Below, piece by piece: positions 25,844 to 34,232 of a DNA stretch of 64,000 bases. Below the pieces are notes generated by a model. It did no database searches. It saw nothing but the letters and a program-made list of their open reading frames with translations, and had not been told where the DNA came from. The stretch is from NCBI RefSeq assembly GCF_017309185.1, contig NZ_JAEKJZ010000002.1, positions 496,001 to 560,000 of the forward strand, in the 5' to 3' direction. Made by a program: the position numbers and the translations under genes. The stretch comes from Roseibium aggregatum (GTDB taxonomy: Bacteria > Pseudomonadota > Alphaproteobacteria > Rhizobiales > Stappiaceae). The number at the start of each line of letters is the position of its first letter. The stretch's first letter is position 1.

Positions 25844-27631
25844 ATGGCCCTTGCGACCTTTGAAGGCAGCCAAACCGCTCTCCGGCGGTTGGCGATGGTG
25901 CTGTGCGCTACGAGCCTGACCGTTGCAGCCTCCTTCATGTTCGCCACAGTGGTTCAGGCCGATGGCTTCGACTGGCTCGATGTCGTGCGCATTACCCTGA
26001 TGGCCATTGCCGCCTTCTGGCTCGCCTGGGGCGGTTGCATCGCGTTTTTCGGCATACTTTTCCCGGACGAGAGCCATCCAAGATCCGGCCCCGTCCCGGA
26101 GGGCCGGACCGCGGTTCTTCTTCCGATCTACAACGAGGCCACCGGTCCGGTCTTCGCCCGCCTCGCCGCCATCATGCGCTCCGTGGGCCAGCTGAAGGCC
26201 GCGGACCAGTTCGACTTCTTCGTGCTCTCCGACACGACCAGGCTCGAGGTCGCCGAAAAGGAACGGCAGGCCTATGAGGCACTGCTCGCGCAGGAGGGAG
26301 CGGGCGGACGCCTGTTCTACCGGCGCCGGGAGAAGAATATCGGCCGCAAGGCGGGCAATATCGCCGATTTCGTGACCACCTCCGGCGGCGCTTACGAGTA
26401 TATGCTGGTGCTCGACGCCGACAGCCTGATGGAAGGAGAGACCATCCTGGAAATGGTCCGGCGGATGGAAGCCGACCCGCGTCTGGGCCTCCTTCAGTCT
26501 CTTCCCCGGATCATCGGCCTCGACACCCTGTTCGGCCGGCTGCTGCAGTTCGCGACCAGCCTCTACGGGCCTTACTTCGCTCGCGGCCTTGCCGCCGTGC
26601 AGGGAGGCGAAGGCAGTTTCTGGGGCCACAACGCGCTTATCCGCACCCGCGCCTTCGCCGCCTCCTGCGGCATGGCCCCGCTTCAGGGTGAGCCCCCCTT
26701 CGGCGGTCACATCCTGAGCCACGACACGATCGAGGCAGCCCTTCTGGCGCGCGACGGCTGGACGGTCCGGCTCGACCCGGACCTGACGGGCTCCTATGAG
26801 GAAGCTCCGGCCAACATGGTGGACTACGCCAAGCGGGACCGGCGCTGGTGCCAGGGCAACCTGCAGCACGGCCGCGTCCTGGTCGCCCCGCGCTTCCGTT
26901 TCTGGAGCCGGCTGGCCATCCTGCAGGGCATCTTTGCCTATCTCGCCTCGCCGATCTGGTTCCTGTTCCTGATCGCAAGTCTCGCCGCCCCGCTCGCGGC
27001 CCCCGCCCCGGTCTATTTCGACGGCCATTCACCCTTTCCGGTGTTTCCGCATCCGGAGACCGCCACGGCGCTCGCCCTGCTCTTCGGCCTGGTGGCCCTT
27101 CTGATCCTGCCGAAGCTGCTGCTGGCGATCCGCGCCCTTGCCGACGGAAGCACCGCGGAGTTCGGCGGCCCCCTGCGTCTGCTGGTCTCCTTTCTGCTGG
27201 AGACCGTACTGACCTCGATGCTCGCCCCGCTGCACATGATGTTCACCTGCCGCTCGGTGGTGCAGGTCCTGACCGGCGCCGACAGCGGCTGGCCGGCGGC
27301 GGAGCGCGACGACGGCTCGCTGTCCTTCGCCACCTCGCTCAGCGCGACATGGTGGATTGTTGTCACCGGCGTGGCCGGGATCCTCTTTTCGAATTATTTC
27401 GTGCCGGAACTCTTCTACTGGCTCCTGCCGGTCGCAGTCCCGATGGCCCTCGCTCCGGTCCTGATCTGGTCGACGGCCTCGGTCTCGCTCGGCAAGGCTA
27501 CGGCGCGGATCGGCCTGTTCGCCGTGCCTGCCGACCAAAAGCCCGTCGCCGTGGCCGCCGAGATGCACAACGTCCTGAACGCGGCCGCGACCGAACCGGC
27601 TCCCGCACTCGTCAGCGAAGCGATCGCCTGA
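25844..27631 (+). CDS. opgH: Glucans biosynthesis glucosyltransferase H
   Basis: A 595-residue inner-membrane GT2 glycosyltransferase that makes the beta-1,2-glucan backbone from UDP-glucose. It is shorter than E. coli OpgH (847 residues), as in other alphaproteobacteria. Two N-terminal helices (about 14-35 and 47-68) precede the GT2 domain: TAVLLPIYNEATG, VLDADSLMEGETI, the SHDTIEAALL acceptor acid, and the KRDRRWCQGNLQH motif. C-terminal membrane helices follow from about residue 345. The last gene of the opg operon. Confidence 0.95.
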   Translation: MALATFEGSQTALRRLAMVLCATSLTVAASFMFATVVQADGFDWLDVVRITLMAIAAFWLAWGGCIAFFGILFPDESHPRSGPVPEGRTAVLLPIYNEATGPVFARLAAIMRSVGQLKAADQFDFFVLSDTTRLEVAEKERQAYEALLAQEGAGGRLFYRRREKNIGRKAGNIADFVTTSGGAYEYMLVLDADSLMEGETILEMVRRMEADPRLGLLQSLPRIIGLDTLFGRLLQFATSLYGPYFARGLAAVQGGEGSFWGHNALIRTRAFAASCGMAPLQGEPPFGGHILSHDTIEAALLARDGWTVRLDPDLTGSYEEAPANMVDYAKRDRRWCQGNLQHGRVLVAPRFRFWSRLAILQGIFAYLASPIWFLFLIASLAAPLAAPAPVYFDGHSPFPVFPHPETATALALLFGLVALLILPKLLLAIRALADGSTAEFGGPLRLLVSFLLETVLTSMLAPLHMMFTCRSVVQVLTGADSGWPAAERDDGSLSFATSLSATWWIVVTGVAGILFSNYFVPELFYWLLPVAVPMALAPVLIWSTASVSLGKATARIGLFAVPADQKPVAVAAEMHNVLNAAATEPAPALVSEAIA

Positions 27632-27704
27632 CAGGTCAACGATAAATTGTTGCTATCCCGTGTCACCCCGGGCTGGCAAAGCACGCCCCGGGGCCGACTC
27701 CACC

Positions 27705-28055
27705 TCAGTGCACGCGGCCGTTTTCCGCTTCCAGAATGCCATTGGCGTCGAGCCCGGCAATCGGCAGCCTCTTGTCCGTCGGCACGTCGCCGGAGAGCTG
27801 CAGGGCGAGATAGCGGCCGCAGCATACGCGCAGGAAACTCGTGAAATTGCCGAGATCGTGCCCGGCATCAATGCTTTCGTGATGCAGCTTCGTGATCAGC
27901 TGCACGACGTTCATGCCGTCGCGCGCGGCAATCTCGTCCAGCACCTTCCAGAAAAAGCTCTCCAGCCGAACGGACGTCACCATGCCGTCGATCCTGAGCG
28001 ACTTGGTCGAGCTTTCCCAAAGCGAACTGTCGGCCTGGATAAAGAGTTTGCACAT
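27705..28055 (-). CDS. Ribbon-helix-helix domain protein
   Basis: A 116-residue protein starting MCKLFIQADSSLWESSTKSLRIDGMVTSVRLE (in two parts), with an N-terminal ribbon-helix-helix (TSVRLESFFWKVLDEIAARDGMNVVQLITKLH) of the type found in a conserved alphaproteobacterial family (COG4321-like). The rest is helical. It is probably a small DNA-binding protein with unknown targets. GGGAGGA lies eight bases before the ATG at 28055, which fixes the start. The gene is not obviously paired with a toxin. Confidence 0.87.
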   Translation of the reverse strand: MCKLFIQADSSLWESSTKSLRIDGMVTSVRLESFFWKVLDEIAARDGMNVVQLITKLHHESIDAGHDLGNFTSFLRVCCGRYLALQLSGDVPTDKRLPIAGLDANGILEAENGRVH

Positions 28056-28162
28056 GGCGGTTTCCTCCCGATGCCGGTAAGCGGTCCGGCGATTGTTCCA
28101 TGGCGAGCCTGGATCTTCAATGCACGATCCCGGCACGGTTTTCGGCAAGGCCTAAAGCTTCA

Positions 28163-28192
28163 CCTCATCCTGAGGAAGACCTCAGGACGAGG
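28163..28192. repeat. Intergenic hairpin CCTCATCCTGAGG/CCTCAGGACGAGG
   Basis: A 13-bp stem with one mismatch and an AAGA loop, followed on the plus strand by five Ts. Because the flanking genes both read leftwards, it is more likely a repeat-derived hairpin (the same core as near 17.2 kb) than a terminator for a local plus-strand gene. Confidence 0.55.
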
Positions 28193-28221
28193 TTTTTGTG
28201 TCACCAGTATCCTGGCCTTTC

Positions 28222-28815
28222 TTACGCCGCCAATGAGCCTGCGGCTTCGCCCTTGAGCACGGCGTTGAACTGCGACAGCCAGGCCGGATGGGCGGGCCAG
28301 GCCGGCGCGGTCACCAGGTTGCCGTCGGTCACCGCCGCGTCGATGGCGATCTCGGCGTAGGTCGCCCCGGCCAGTTCCACTTCCGGACGGCAGGCGGGAT
28401 AGGCGGAGACCATACGGCCCTCGATGCATTTGGCGGCGGTCAGGACCTGCGCACCGTGGCAGATGGCGGCGACCGGTTTGCCCGCGTCCATGAAGTGATT
28501 GACGGCGGCCAGAACATCAGCATCGAGACGCAGATATTCGGGAGCCCGGCCGCCCGGGATCACCAGCGCGTCGTAAGAGGTGGCGTCGATCTCGGCGAAG
28601 GTCGCGTTCAGCGTGAAATTGTGGCCGCGCTTTTCCGTGTAGGTCTGATCGCCCTCGAAATCGTGGATCGAGGTGGCGACCGTCTCCCCGGCCTTCTTGC
28701 CCGGACAGACCGCATCGACCTGGTAGCCCATCGCCAGAAGCGTCTGGAACGGCACCATGGTCTCGTAGTCCTCGGTGAAATCGCCGGTGATCATCAGGAT
28801 CTTTTTCGCACTCAT
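28222..28815 (-). CDS. DJ-1/PfpI family protein
   Basis: A 197-residue protein of the DJ-1/PfpI superfamily. The nucleophile elbow is [10 protein letters not shown] with Cys119 and His120, and an acidic partner is likely Glu15 or Glu18 in [20 protein letters not shown] is the family's substrate-loop block. Members act as glyoxalases, deglycases or chaperones; the exact activity cannot be told. A GAGGA ribosome site precedes the ATG. Confidence 0.93.
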   Translation of the reverse strand: MSAKKILMITGDFTEDYETMVPFQTLLAMGYQVDAVCPGKKAGETVATSIHDFEGDQTYTEKRGHNFTLNATFAEIDATSYDALVIPGGRAPEYLRLDADVLAAVNHFMDAGKPVAAICHGAQVLTAAKCIEGRMVSAYPACRPEVELAGATYAEIAIDAAVTDGNLVTAPAWPAHPAWLSQFNAVLKGEAAGSLAA

Positions 28816-28941
28816 GCTGGTCCTCCCATAGTCGAGTTCGCGATGGGAAAACCGTAGCAGGCGAAGGGATCGAACGGGTATTAGGCGGGTACTACGGGGG
28901 AGTTTTTAGCGGGTTTGCTATCGAAGAGATTCACCAGAACC

Positions 28942-29098
28942 TCCGGTGTCACCCCGGGCGAGCATCGCGAGACCCCAGGGCCTACTCGTTTCCAGAGGAT
29001 CGACGGGGACAGGGCTCTTTCCAGCTACACCATCAACCTTGGCAAGATGTTATGCGAGTGGGCTCCGGGTCTCACTCCATTCGCCCGGGGTGACACCG
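28942..29098. repeat. Long inverted repeat around CACCCCGGGCGAG
   Basis: The left arm begins CCGGTGTCACCCCGGGCG and reaches CCTACTCG. The right arm is its imperfect reverse complement, from CGAGTGGGCTCCGGGTCTC to CGCCCGGGGTGACACC. The arms are about 45 bases each and flank about 65 bases. The layout resembles a non-autonomous miniature element. Members with related ends occur near 8.7 and 47.4 kb. Confidence 0.65.
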
Positions 29099-29179
29099 AG
29101 ATTGACGGCATGCCACTTCCCCTACGTTTTCTCTCATTGAAAGAAGCGAGAGACGTGCCCAATCAGTGAATTCCCCCTC

Positions 29180-29310
29180 CTCCGTTGTCTTCCCCGCGCA
29201 GGCGGGGATCCAGTAATCGGATACCGATATTGCGTTACACGTCGAACACTTCACGGGATACCGGATCCCGGTCTTGTCACATCGTGACAAACCGGGACGA
29301 CATCACCTCA
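29180..29310. repeat. Composite intergenic repeat, second copy
   Basis: It carries CCCGCGCAGGCGGGGATCC followed about 65 bases later by CCGGATCCCGGTCTTG and CAAACCGGGACGACA around a GTCACATCGTGAC palindrome. It has the same module order as the copy at 22.3-22.4 kb. Confidence 0.65.
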
Positions 29311-29339
29311 TCCTGAAAGGCCTACCGGGACCTTCCCCC

Positions 29340-30107
29340 TCAGTCCCGATAATCCGGCTGAGACCGGTCCAGTTCCCGCTTCCAGTGGTCGAAATGGGCA
29401 TAACCCATGCCCACGTAGGGCTCCCATTCGGCCGCGGTCTTGGCCGCCAGGTTGTCGGACATGACGGCAAGCGGCTGGCCGGTGGCATAGGCCTTGAGAA
29501 GGGTTTCGGCGGCGCGTTCGAAGAAATAGAGATGCTCGAAGGCTTCCGGGATGGTCTCGGCGGCAATCGAGACCCCATGATTGCCCATGATCAGCACCGG
29601 CTTGTCGCCAAGGGTCTCGGCGATCCGGAGCCCCTCCTCCGTCTCGTCGGCCATGCCACCGAAGCCGAGATCGACCGCGACCTTGCCGAAGAAGCGCGCC
29701 GTGTTGAGGTCGATCGGCTTCATCGACGGGTCCTTGAGCGTTGCCAGCGCCGTGGCATTCGGCGGATGGCAGTGAAACAGGACCTTCGCCTTCGGATTGG
29801 AGCGGTGCACCGTACCGTGAATGCACCAGGCGGAGGGGTCCGGCGCGTCCGGCCCGTCCATGACGCTGTCGTCATGGGCGTCGAGCAGCAGCAGGTCGCT
29901 CGCCTTGATCTCGGAGAAATGCCGCCATTTCGGGTTCATCAGGAATGTCGAGCCGTCCCCGGACACCGCCGCGCTGAAATGATTGCCGACGGATTCGTGC
30001 CAGCCGAACAGAACCGCCATGCGGAAGGCGGCGGCGAGATCTTCCCTGAGGGCCCGCTCGCTCTGGCGTTCGCTGGCGCCGAAGGCGACTTCCGTAACCA
30101 CACTCAT
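29340..30107 (-). CDS. Class II aldolase/adducin family protein
   Basis: A 255-residue protein of the zinc-dependent class II aldolase/adducin fold. Metal ligands are visible as HCH in VLFHCHPPNATAL and the third His in MGNHGVSIA. GWHESVGNHFSAAVS is the N-terminal phosphate-loop region. Members cleave or epimerise sugar phosphates or act on other beta-hydroxy carbonyls. Its start overlaps the stop of the upstream dioxygenase by four bases (ATGA), so the two enzymes are probably made together and may act in sequence. Confidence 0.92.
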   Translation of the reverse strand: MSVVTEVAFGASERQSERALREDLAAAFRMAVLFGWHESVGNHFSAAVSGDGSTFLMNPKWRHFSEIKASDLLLLDAHDDSVMDGPDAPDPSAWCIHGTVHRSNPKAKVLFHCHPPNATALATLKDPSMKPIDLNTARFFGKVAVDLGFGGMADETEEGLRIAETLGDKPVLIMGNHGVSIAAETIPEAFEHLYFFERAAETLLKAYATGQPLAVMSDNLAAKTAAEWEPYVGMGYAHFDHWKRELDRSQPDYRD

Positions 30108-31234
30108 TTGAACCGCCCTTCCCCGGAAAGCACCCGGTAGACGGAGCGCAGCTCACCCCGGTCGGTGTAGCAGCCGCGCAGGTGGCGGTTGCCGCTGGTG
30201 GCTGAATATCCCTCCCGGCCGTGCAGGATGCGATGGTTGTCGAAAACGATGCATTCGCCCGCGTTGAGACGGAAGCGCATCAGGTATTTCTCGTCGCGCA
30301 TCATGCGGCCGAAGCGGCAGAAGGCCGGATAGTAGCGGTCGAGCTCGTGTTGCGGCAGGTCGAAGATGTCCGCGTGGTGCTGGCTGATGGTGACGCCGGA
30401 GATGTTGCCGTGCTCGTCCAGCTCGATCACCCTCTGGCGCGCGCGCATGTCAAAGGCCTCGTGCTCGCAGTAATAAGGCACATCGGTCGAAACCAGCAGG
30501 TCGAAATCCTCCGGATAGAGCGCCCGGAAGTCCTCAGCCACCGCCAACCCGTCGACGAAGATACTGTTGCCGCCCTCGACCGTGTTCGCCCGGCAATGGA
30601 GGAACTGCACGCCGGGCGCCAGATCCTCGTCGGGCAGGTCCGTATGAAGCGGCAGAGCGGCGGAGGTGAAGGCCAGGTTGGTCGGCTTGATGTGGGTCTT
30701 GACCTCGAAGGTCACGCCGAAATAGCTCGGCCGCACATAGCCGATCAGGCCGGCCGTGTCGGTAAGCGCAGCGTCGGTGTCCGGCAGACCGGTCAACAGC
30801 GCCACCCCGTCCGTCAGCATCGCGCGCGCCCAGTCGCGCACATGGGCCTTGTCGGCAATGAGATCCGCATGGGCGAACCGCGCCATCTTCGGATAATGAT
30901 CTCCGTACCAGGAAACACGCGGAAGATTGGCGGCATCCGGCCGTTTTTCACCCTTGGCATAAGCGGCAAGCTGGGAGAGCGGCAGCCGCGTCACATGGTA
31001 GGAGTCCGCCCAGGCGATTTCCAGCTCGCCACCGGAAACAGCCGCGGACAGCGCCTTGGGCGCCGCTTCCAGCGCGAAAATGTCGTTGACCCGTTCACGG
31101 GTCACCGGATCGAAGGAGCTCGGACAATTGTCGCGCAGCCAATAGTAATTGAAATAGGCGGTTTCGCCATTTTCCAGCGGCACGTCCAGGCCGCTGTCAC
31201 GCAAAAGAACGCCCGTCTCGCCTGTTCCCAGCAT
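30104..31234 (-). CDS. TauD/gamma-butyrobetaine hydroxylase-like 2-oxoglutarate dioxygenase
   Basis: A 376-residue Fe(II)/2-oxoglutarate dioxygenase. The iron ligands are LHTD (His197, Asp199) and a distal His in FDNHRILHGRE (probably His338). The N-terminal domain begins with YWLRDNCPSSFDP, the position of the zinc knuckle in gamma-butyrobetaine and trimethyllysine hydroxylases. Here only one cysteine (Cys37) remains, so zinc binding is doubtful. The likely substrate is a quaternary or branched carboxylate. Divergent from a LysR gene. CTTAACTT lies 14 bases before the start. Confidence 0.9.
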   Translation of the reverse strand: MLGTGETGVLLRDSGLDVPLENGETAYFNYYWLRDNCPSSFDPVTRERVNDIFALEAAPKALSAAVSGGELEIAWADSYHVTRLPLSQLAAYAKGEKRPDAANLPRVSWYGDHYPKMARFAHADLIADKAHVRDWARAMLTDGVALLTGLPDTDAALTDTAGLIGYVRPSYFGVTFEVKTHIKPTNLAFTSAALPLHTDLPDEDLAPGVQFLHCRANTVEGGNSIFVDGLAVAEDFRALYPEDFDLLVSTDVPYYCEHEAFDMRARQRVIELDEHGNISGVTISQHHADIFDLPQHELDRYYPAFCRFGRMMRDEKYLMRFRLNAGECIVFDNHRILHGREGYSATSGNRHLRGCYTDRGELRSVYRVLSGEGRFK

Positions 31235-31247
31235 GTGTCAGTCCTTC

Positions 31248-31255
31248 AAGTTAAG
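31248..31255. promoter_or_regulatory. AAGTTAAG box before the dioxygenase gene
   Basis: AAGTTAAG lies 14 bases upstream of the dioxygenase start. The related AAGTTAACTT and CTTAACTT lie beside the divergent LysR gene about 115 bases away. Three copies in one divergent promoter region suggest binding sites for that regulator. Confidence 0.5.
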
Positions 31256-31364
31256 TTCAATCCCCTCAAACGCCATACCCGTAACACCTCTCAAGGCACG
31301 GGTATTCATGGCCTTTCCTAAAAATTGCCCTTGCCCGAATGATTTGAAAAGCCGATAAAAAAGC

Positions 31365-31391
31365 AAGTTAACTTAAGCCAGGACTTAACTT
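31365..31391. promoter_or_regulatory. Paired AAGTTAACTT / CTTAACTT boxes before the LysR gene
   Basis: A perfect 10-bp palindrome AAGTTAACTT and, 9 bases later, CTTAACTT directly precede the TTG start of the LysR gene. The position fits negative autoregulation. Confidence 0.55.
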
Positions 31392-31392
31392 A

Positions 31393-32304
31393 TTGAACGC
31401 CGCGCACCGCCTTCCCCCGCTCCGGCTCCTCAGCGTTTTCGAAACAGTCCACCACGCGGGCAGCGCCAAACAGGCGGCGGCCGAGCTCAACGTCTCGCTC
31501 TCCGCCGTCAGCCAGGCCCTGAAGCAGCTGGAAACGCATATCGGCACGGATCTGTTCGACCGCAGCAGCCGGCCCGCGCGACTGACCGATGCCGGCGGCA
31601 TTCTATTGAAAGCGGTACTGGAAAACCGGGCGCGCCTGAGCGAGGCGCTCGACGATATCCGCGCCCTCAACGACCAGGAAAGCGCCTCCGTCCGCGTCGC
31701 CTGCACCGTCGGCTTCGCCACCTACTGGCTGATGCCCAGGCTGGAGGCCTTTTACCTGGATCACCCGGATATCGCCGTCAATGTGGAGACCACGCCGCAG
31801 GAAGTCCCGCGCCTCGGTCCCGGCACCGATATCGCGCTGCGCTACGGCGACGGCCGCTGGAACGACGGCGCGGTGGATTTCCTGTTTCACGAGACCGTCG
31901 AGCCGGTCTGCGCGCCAACGCTTGCCAAGCGCATCGCCGCCGATGGTGGCAGCCTCGCCTCCGCCTTCCTGATCCACGTGGATTTTTCCGACAGCCGCTG
32001 GATCGACTGGACCGAGTATCTGAACAGAACCGACCAGAAAGCCGCCGGTTCCGCCAAGGGTCTGCGTTTCTCCAACTACGTCCAGGCCACCCAGGCCGCC
32101 CTGTCCGGCCACGGCGTCATGCTCGGCTGGCGCTCGATCACCGGGGACCAGGTGGCGAAAAGCCTGCTGGTGCCGGCTGGACTACCGCCGCTTCTGCCGG
32201 AGAACGCCTATTACGCGGTGCGCTCGCACCGGAGCCGGAACAAGGAAACGGCGCAGGTGGTGGTGGAGTGGTTGAAGGGAGTTGCAGGCAAGGAGAATGT
32301 CTAG
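31393..32304 (+). CDS. LysR family transcriptional regulator (GcvA-like)
   Basis: A 303-residue regulator. The helix-turn-helix is in residues about 8-62 (LRLLSVFETVHHAGSAKQAAAELNVSLSAVSQALKQLE, in segments). The substrate-binding domain follows (VRVACTVGFATYWLMPRLEAF). The TTG start is supported by AGGA nine bases upstream. It is divergent from the dioxygenase-aldolase operon with shared AAGTTAA-type boxes, so it probably controls that operon. Confidence 0.93.
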   Translation: MNAAHRLPPLRLLSVFETVHHAGSAKQAAAELNVSLSAVSQALKQLETHIGTDLFDRSSRPARLTDAGGILLKAVLENRARLSEALDDIRALNDQESASVRVACTVGFATYWLMPRLEAFYLDHPDIAVNVETTPQEVPRLGPGTDIALRYGDGRWNDGAVDFLFHETVEPVCAPTLAKRIAADGGSLASAFLIHVDFSDSRWIDWTEYLNRTDQKAAGSAKGLRFSNYVQATQAALSGHGVMLGWRSITGDQVAKSLLVPAGLPPLLPENAYYAVRSHRSRNKETAQVVVEWLKGVAGKENV

Positions 32305-32374
32305 TGCCCCCCAAGAGAAATTCAGTCCGATCCATACCACTGGCCGCAACCCTCAATAAGACCCAAAAAAATGG

Positions 32375-32460
32375 GCATGGATTGCAGGGTCAAGCCCTGC
32401 AATGACGAACTGGAGGATGGTCCAGCACCTCTCCTCCTCCGTTATGCCATGGCTCGACCC
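32375..32460. repeat. Miniature element with ATTGCAGGG hairpin and CCATGGCTCGAC arm
   Basis: The hairpin ATTGCAGGG-TCAAG-CCCTGCAAT is followed about 45 bases later by GCCATGGCTCGACCC. The same hairpin and arm sequences make up the element at 42.77-42.95 kb. Confidence 0.6.
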
Positions 32461-32513
32461 ACCGCTGTCCGGTTAAGCGACTATCTCTGAGTTTCCTCAA
32501 GCGTCGCGTCTTG

Positions 32514-32675
32514 CTCCCGTCTCCCCCCTTGCGGGGGAGATGTCAGCTTTGGCTGACAGAGGGGGGTATCAACCTATCGTAAACATTCAGCTTTTCGTGT
32601 TGTCGCGCCGCTGCTACACTCCCCTCTGTCCGTTTCACGGACATCTCCCCCCACAAGGGGGGAGACGGGTGCAAG
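32514..32675. repeat. CTCCCCCCTTG inverted-repeat element, copy 1
   Basis: The left part (CGTCTCCCCCCTTGCGGGGG, GTCAGCTTTGGCTGAC, AGAGGGGGG) and the right part (CTCCCCTCTGTCCG, ATCTCCCCCC, GGGGGGAGACGGG) form long imperfect inverted ends around about 60 bases. Copy 2 lies at 34.13-34.23 kb in the same orientation. Confidence 0.7.
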
Positions 32676-32858
32676 CGGCACGGCCACGCAGTGTCCGGCA
32701 ATCCCTGAACATTGGAAAGTCGCGCGATTACAATGGCTTTGACGGAATCTTTGAAATTATGCCGGACAGTAGCGGGCTCGACCATGGCATCCATGCCGTT
32801 ATGTTTCGGTACATTTCAGACTTGTTTACGTCTGGGAGCGCGGGCGTAGAAACCACAC

Positions 32859-33986
32859 CTACCGCTCATCCCCGAAATAGCGCACCCTGAGATCCTCGAT
32901 CAGCTCATTCTCATGCGCCGTCAGGAGTTCGAGCGTCATCGGGCGGGTCCAGGGGCTGCCGTGGGCGAGCGCGAAGCCGTATTTGTCCGGTTCGAAAATG
33001 GGGCCGACCACTTCGACATCCTCGCGCGGGTGGGTGTGGGCGTAATATTCCAGCACCGGCGCATCGCCGACGACCGCGTCGATTTCCCCGCCGTTGAGGG
33101 CCGCAACGGCGCTGTCGATGTCGTCATAGCCCAGATGGGACCAGCCCGCGTTCCGGGCATATTCCTCCGCCACGCTTCCGGAAAAGACGCCAATGGTTTT
33201 GCCGGGCAGGTCGGCGATGCCGTTGATCTGGTTGGTCAGCGACAGTGTCGTCATGACGCTGGTCACCGAAGAGGTGACATAGGCCATCACGGCGATGCCG
33301 CAGACAAGCCACAAGGCCTGCCAGATGCGCCCCGGCCAGCCGAACAGGTTCTTGCGTGACGGCGCCTTTCCGGAGGTCACGACGGACATCACCGAATAGA
33401 AGCTCTCCGAAAGACCTTCCGGCCAGCCTGTCGGAAAGCCCTTGTCGAAACGGCGGTCGAAGAGCGTCATCAGCGCGGTGGCGACGACAATCACCAGACC
33501 GAGCCAGCCATAGGCCCTGAGATAACCGGAATCGCTCAGGCCTTCGAACACCTCGGAAAACGTGGCCCCCTGGCTGCCGGGCACCAGAATGCGCAGGCCC
33601 GCATCGAACCAGGGCTGCGTGAAGTCGATCCGGTCGGCGCGCTTGCGGGTGATCGTGAGATTGGTGACCGCGACACCGATGGAGCCGTCCGCCGTCGCAT
33701 CGACCAGCTCCCGGATCGTGGGAAAGGCCCTGTACTCGAACTGAAGGCCGTTCTTCTCGGCGAGCCCCTCCCAGAGATCGACCGCCATGCCGGTATAGGC
33801 CCCCTCTTCGCCCTTCATGACGAAGGGCGGACTGACGTAGAGCCCGACCGTGACGGGCGATGCCGGCAGTGATGGTGCCTGGTTGCCGCCGCTCTCCTGA
33901 GCGCGCAACGGTGCGCCTGTCAGGAAGAACAGAACAATCAAAACCCGACCGGAAAAACGGGAGAACATTTTCAGGCAGACAGGCAT
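32859..33986 (-). CDS. Bacterial ionotropic glutamate receptor-like channel / ligand-binding protein
   Basis: A 375-residue protein built as signal peptide, first half of a periplasmic ligand-binding domain (VTVGLYVSPPFVM...IGVAVTNLTITRKRADRIDFTQPW), transmembrane segment (YGWLGLVIVVATALMTLF), pore-like re-entrant segment (SESFYSVMSVVTSG), second transmembrane segment (IWQALWLVCGIAVMAYVTS), then the second half of the binding domain (INGIADLPGKTIGVFSGSV). This is the topology of GluR0-type prokaryotic receptor channels. The K-channel-like GYG filter is not visible. The ligand is probably an amino acid. Confidence 0.88.
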   Translation of the reverse strand: MPVCLKMFSRFSGRVLIVLFFLTGAPLRAQESGGNQAPSLPASPVTVGLYVSPPFVMKGEEGAYTGMAVDLWEGLAEKNGLQFEYRAFPTIRELVDATADGSIGVAVTNLTITRKRADRIDFTQPWFDAGLRILVPGSQGATFSEVFEGLSDSGYLRAYGWLGLVIVVATALMTLFDRRFDKGFPTGWPEGLSESFYSVMSVVTSGKAPSRKNLFGWPGRIWQALWLVCGIAVMAYVTSSVTSVMTTLSLTNQINGIADLPGKTIGVFSGSVAEEYARNAGWSHLGYDDIDSAVAALNGGEIDAVVGDAPVLEYYAHTHPREDVEVVGPIFEPDKYGFALAHGSPWTRPMTLELLTAHENELIEDLRVRYFGDER

Positions 33987-34126
33987 CCGAGGCTCACAGG
34001 ATGGATTACGGAATCACGCGATCGACGATGGAAAGTAGATCCTTACCTGTCCCACGAGGCAACCTGCGGACGCGGAGATACCGAAGACACAAGCGCGGTT
34101 TCCCCAAGTCCGCGCTGGTCCTTGCG

Positions 34127-34231
34127 CCCGTCTCCCCCCTTGCGGGGGAAATGTCAGCTTTAGCTGACAGAGGGGGGTATCAGCCGATCGTGATCATTCA
34201 GCTTTTCAAATTGCCGCACCGCTACAGCCCC
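34127..34231. repeat. CTCCCCCCTTG element, copy 2 (right end missing)
   Basis: It matches copy 1 at roughly 85% over about 105 bases and in the same orientation, ending at the stop codon of the L,D-transpeptidase gene. The right inverted end is absent. With copy 1 it brackets the receptor-channel gene as direct repeats. Confidence 0.7.
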
Positions 34232-34232
34232 C

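Larger units (their letters stand above)
28816..29339. other. Repeat-rich intergenic region
   Basis: This 524-base gap has no supported gene. It contains two separate repeat elements listed below. The first 100 bases hold the promoter side of the DJ-1 gene. Confidence 0.5.
32305..32858. other. Repeat-filled gap
   Basis: This 554-base gap has no supported gene; frames through it are repeat-derived. It holds two repeat families: the ATTGCAGGG hairpin element and the CTCCCCCCTTG element listed separately. A stray GCTCGACCATGGCATCCATGCC at its right end matches the arm of the element at 42.8 kb. Confidence 0.5.
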
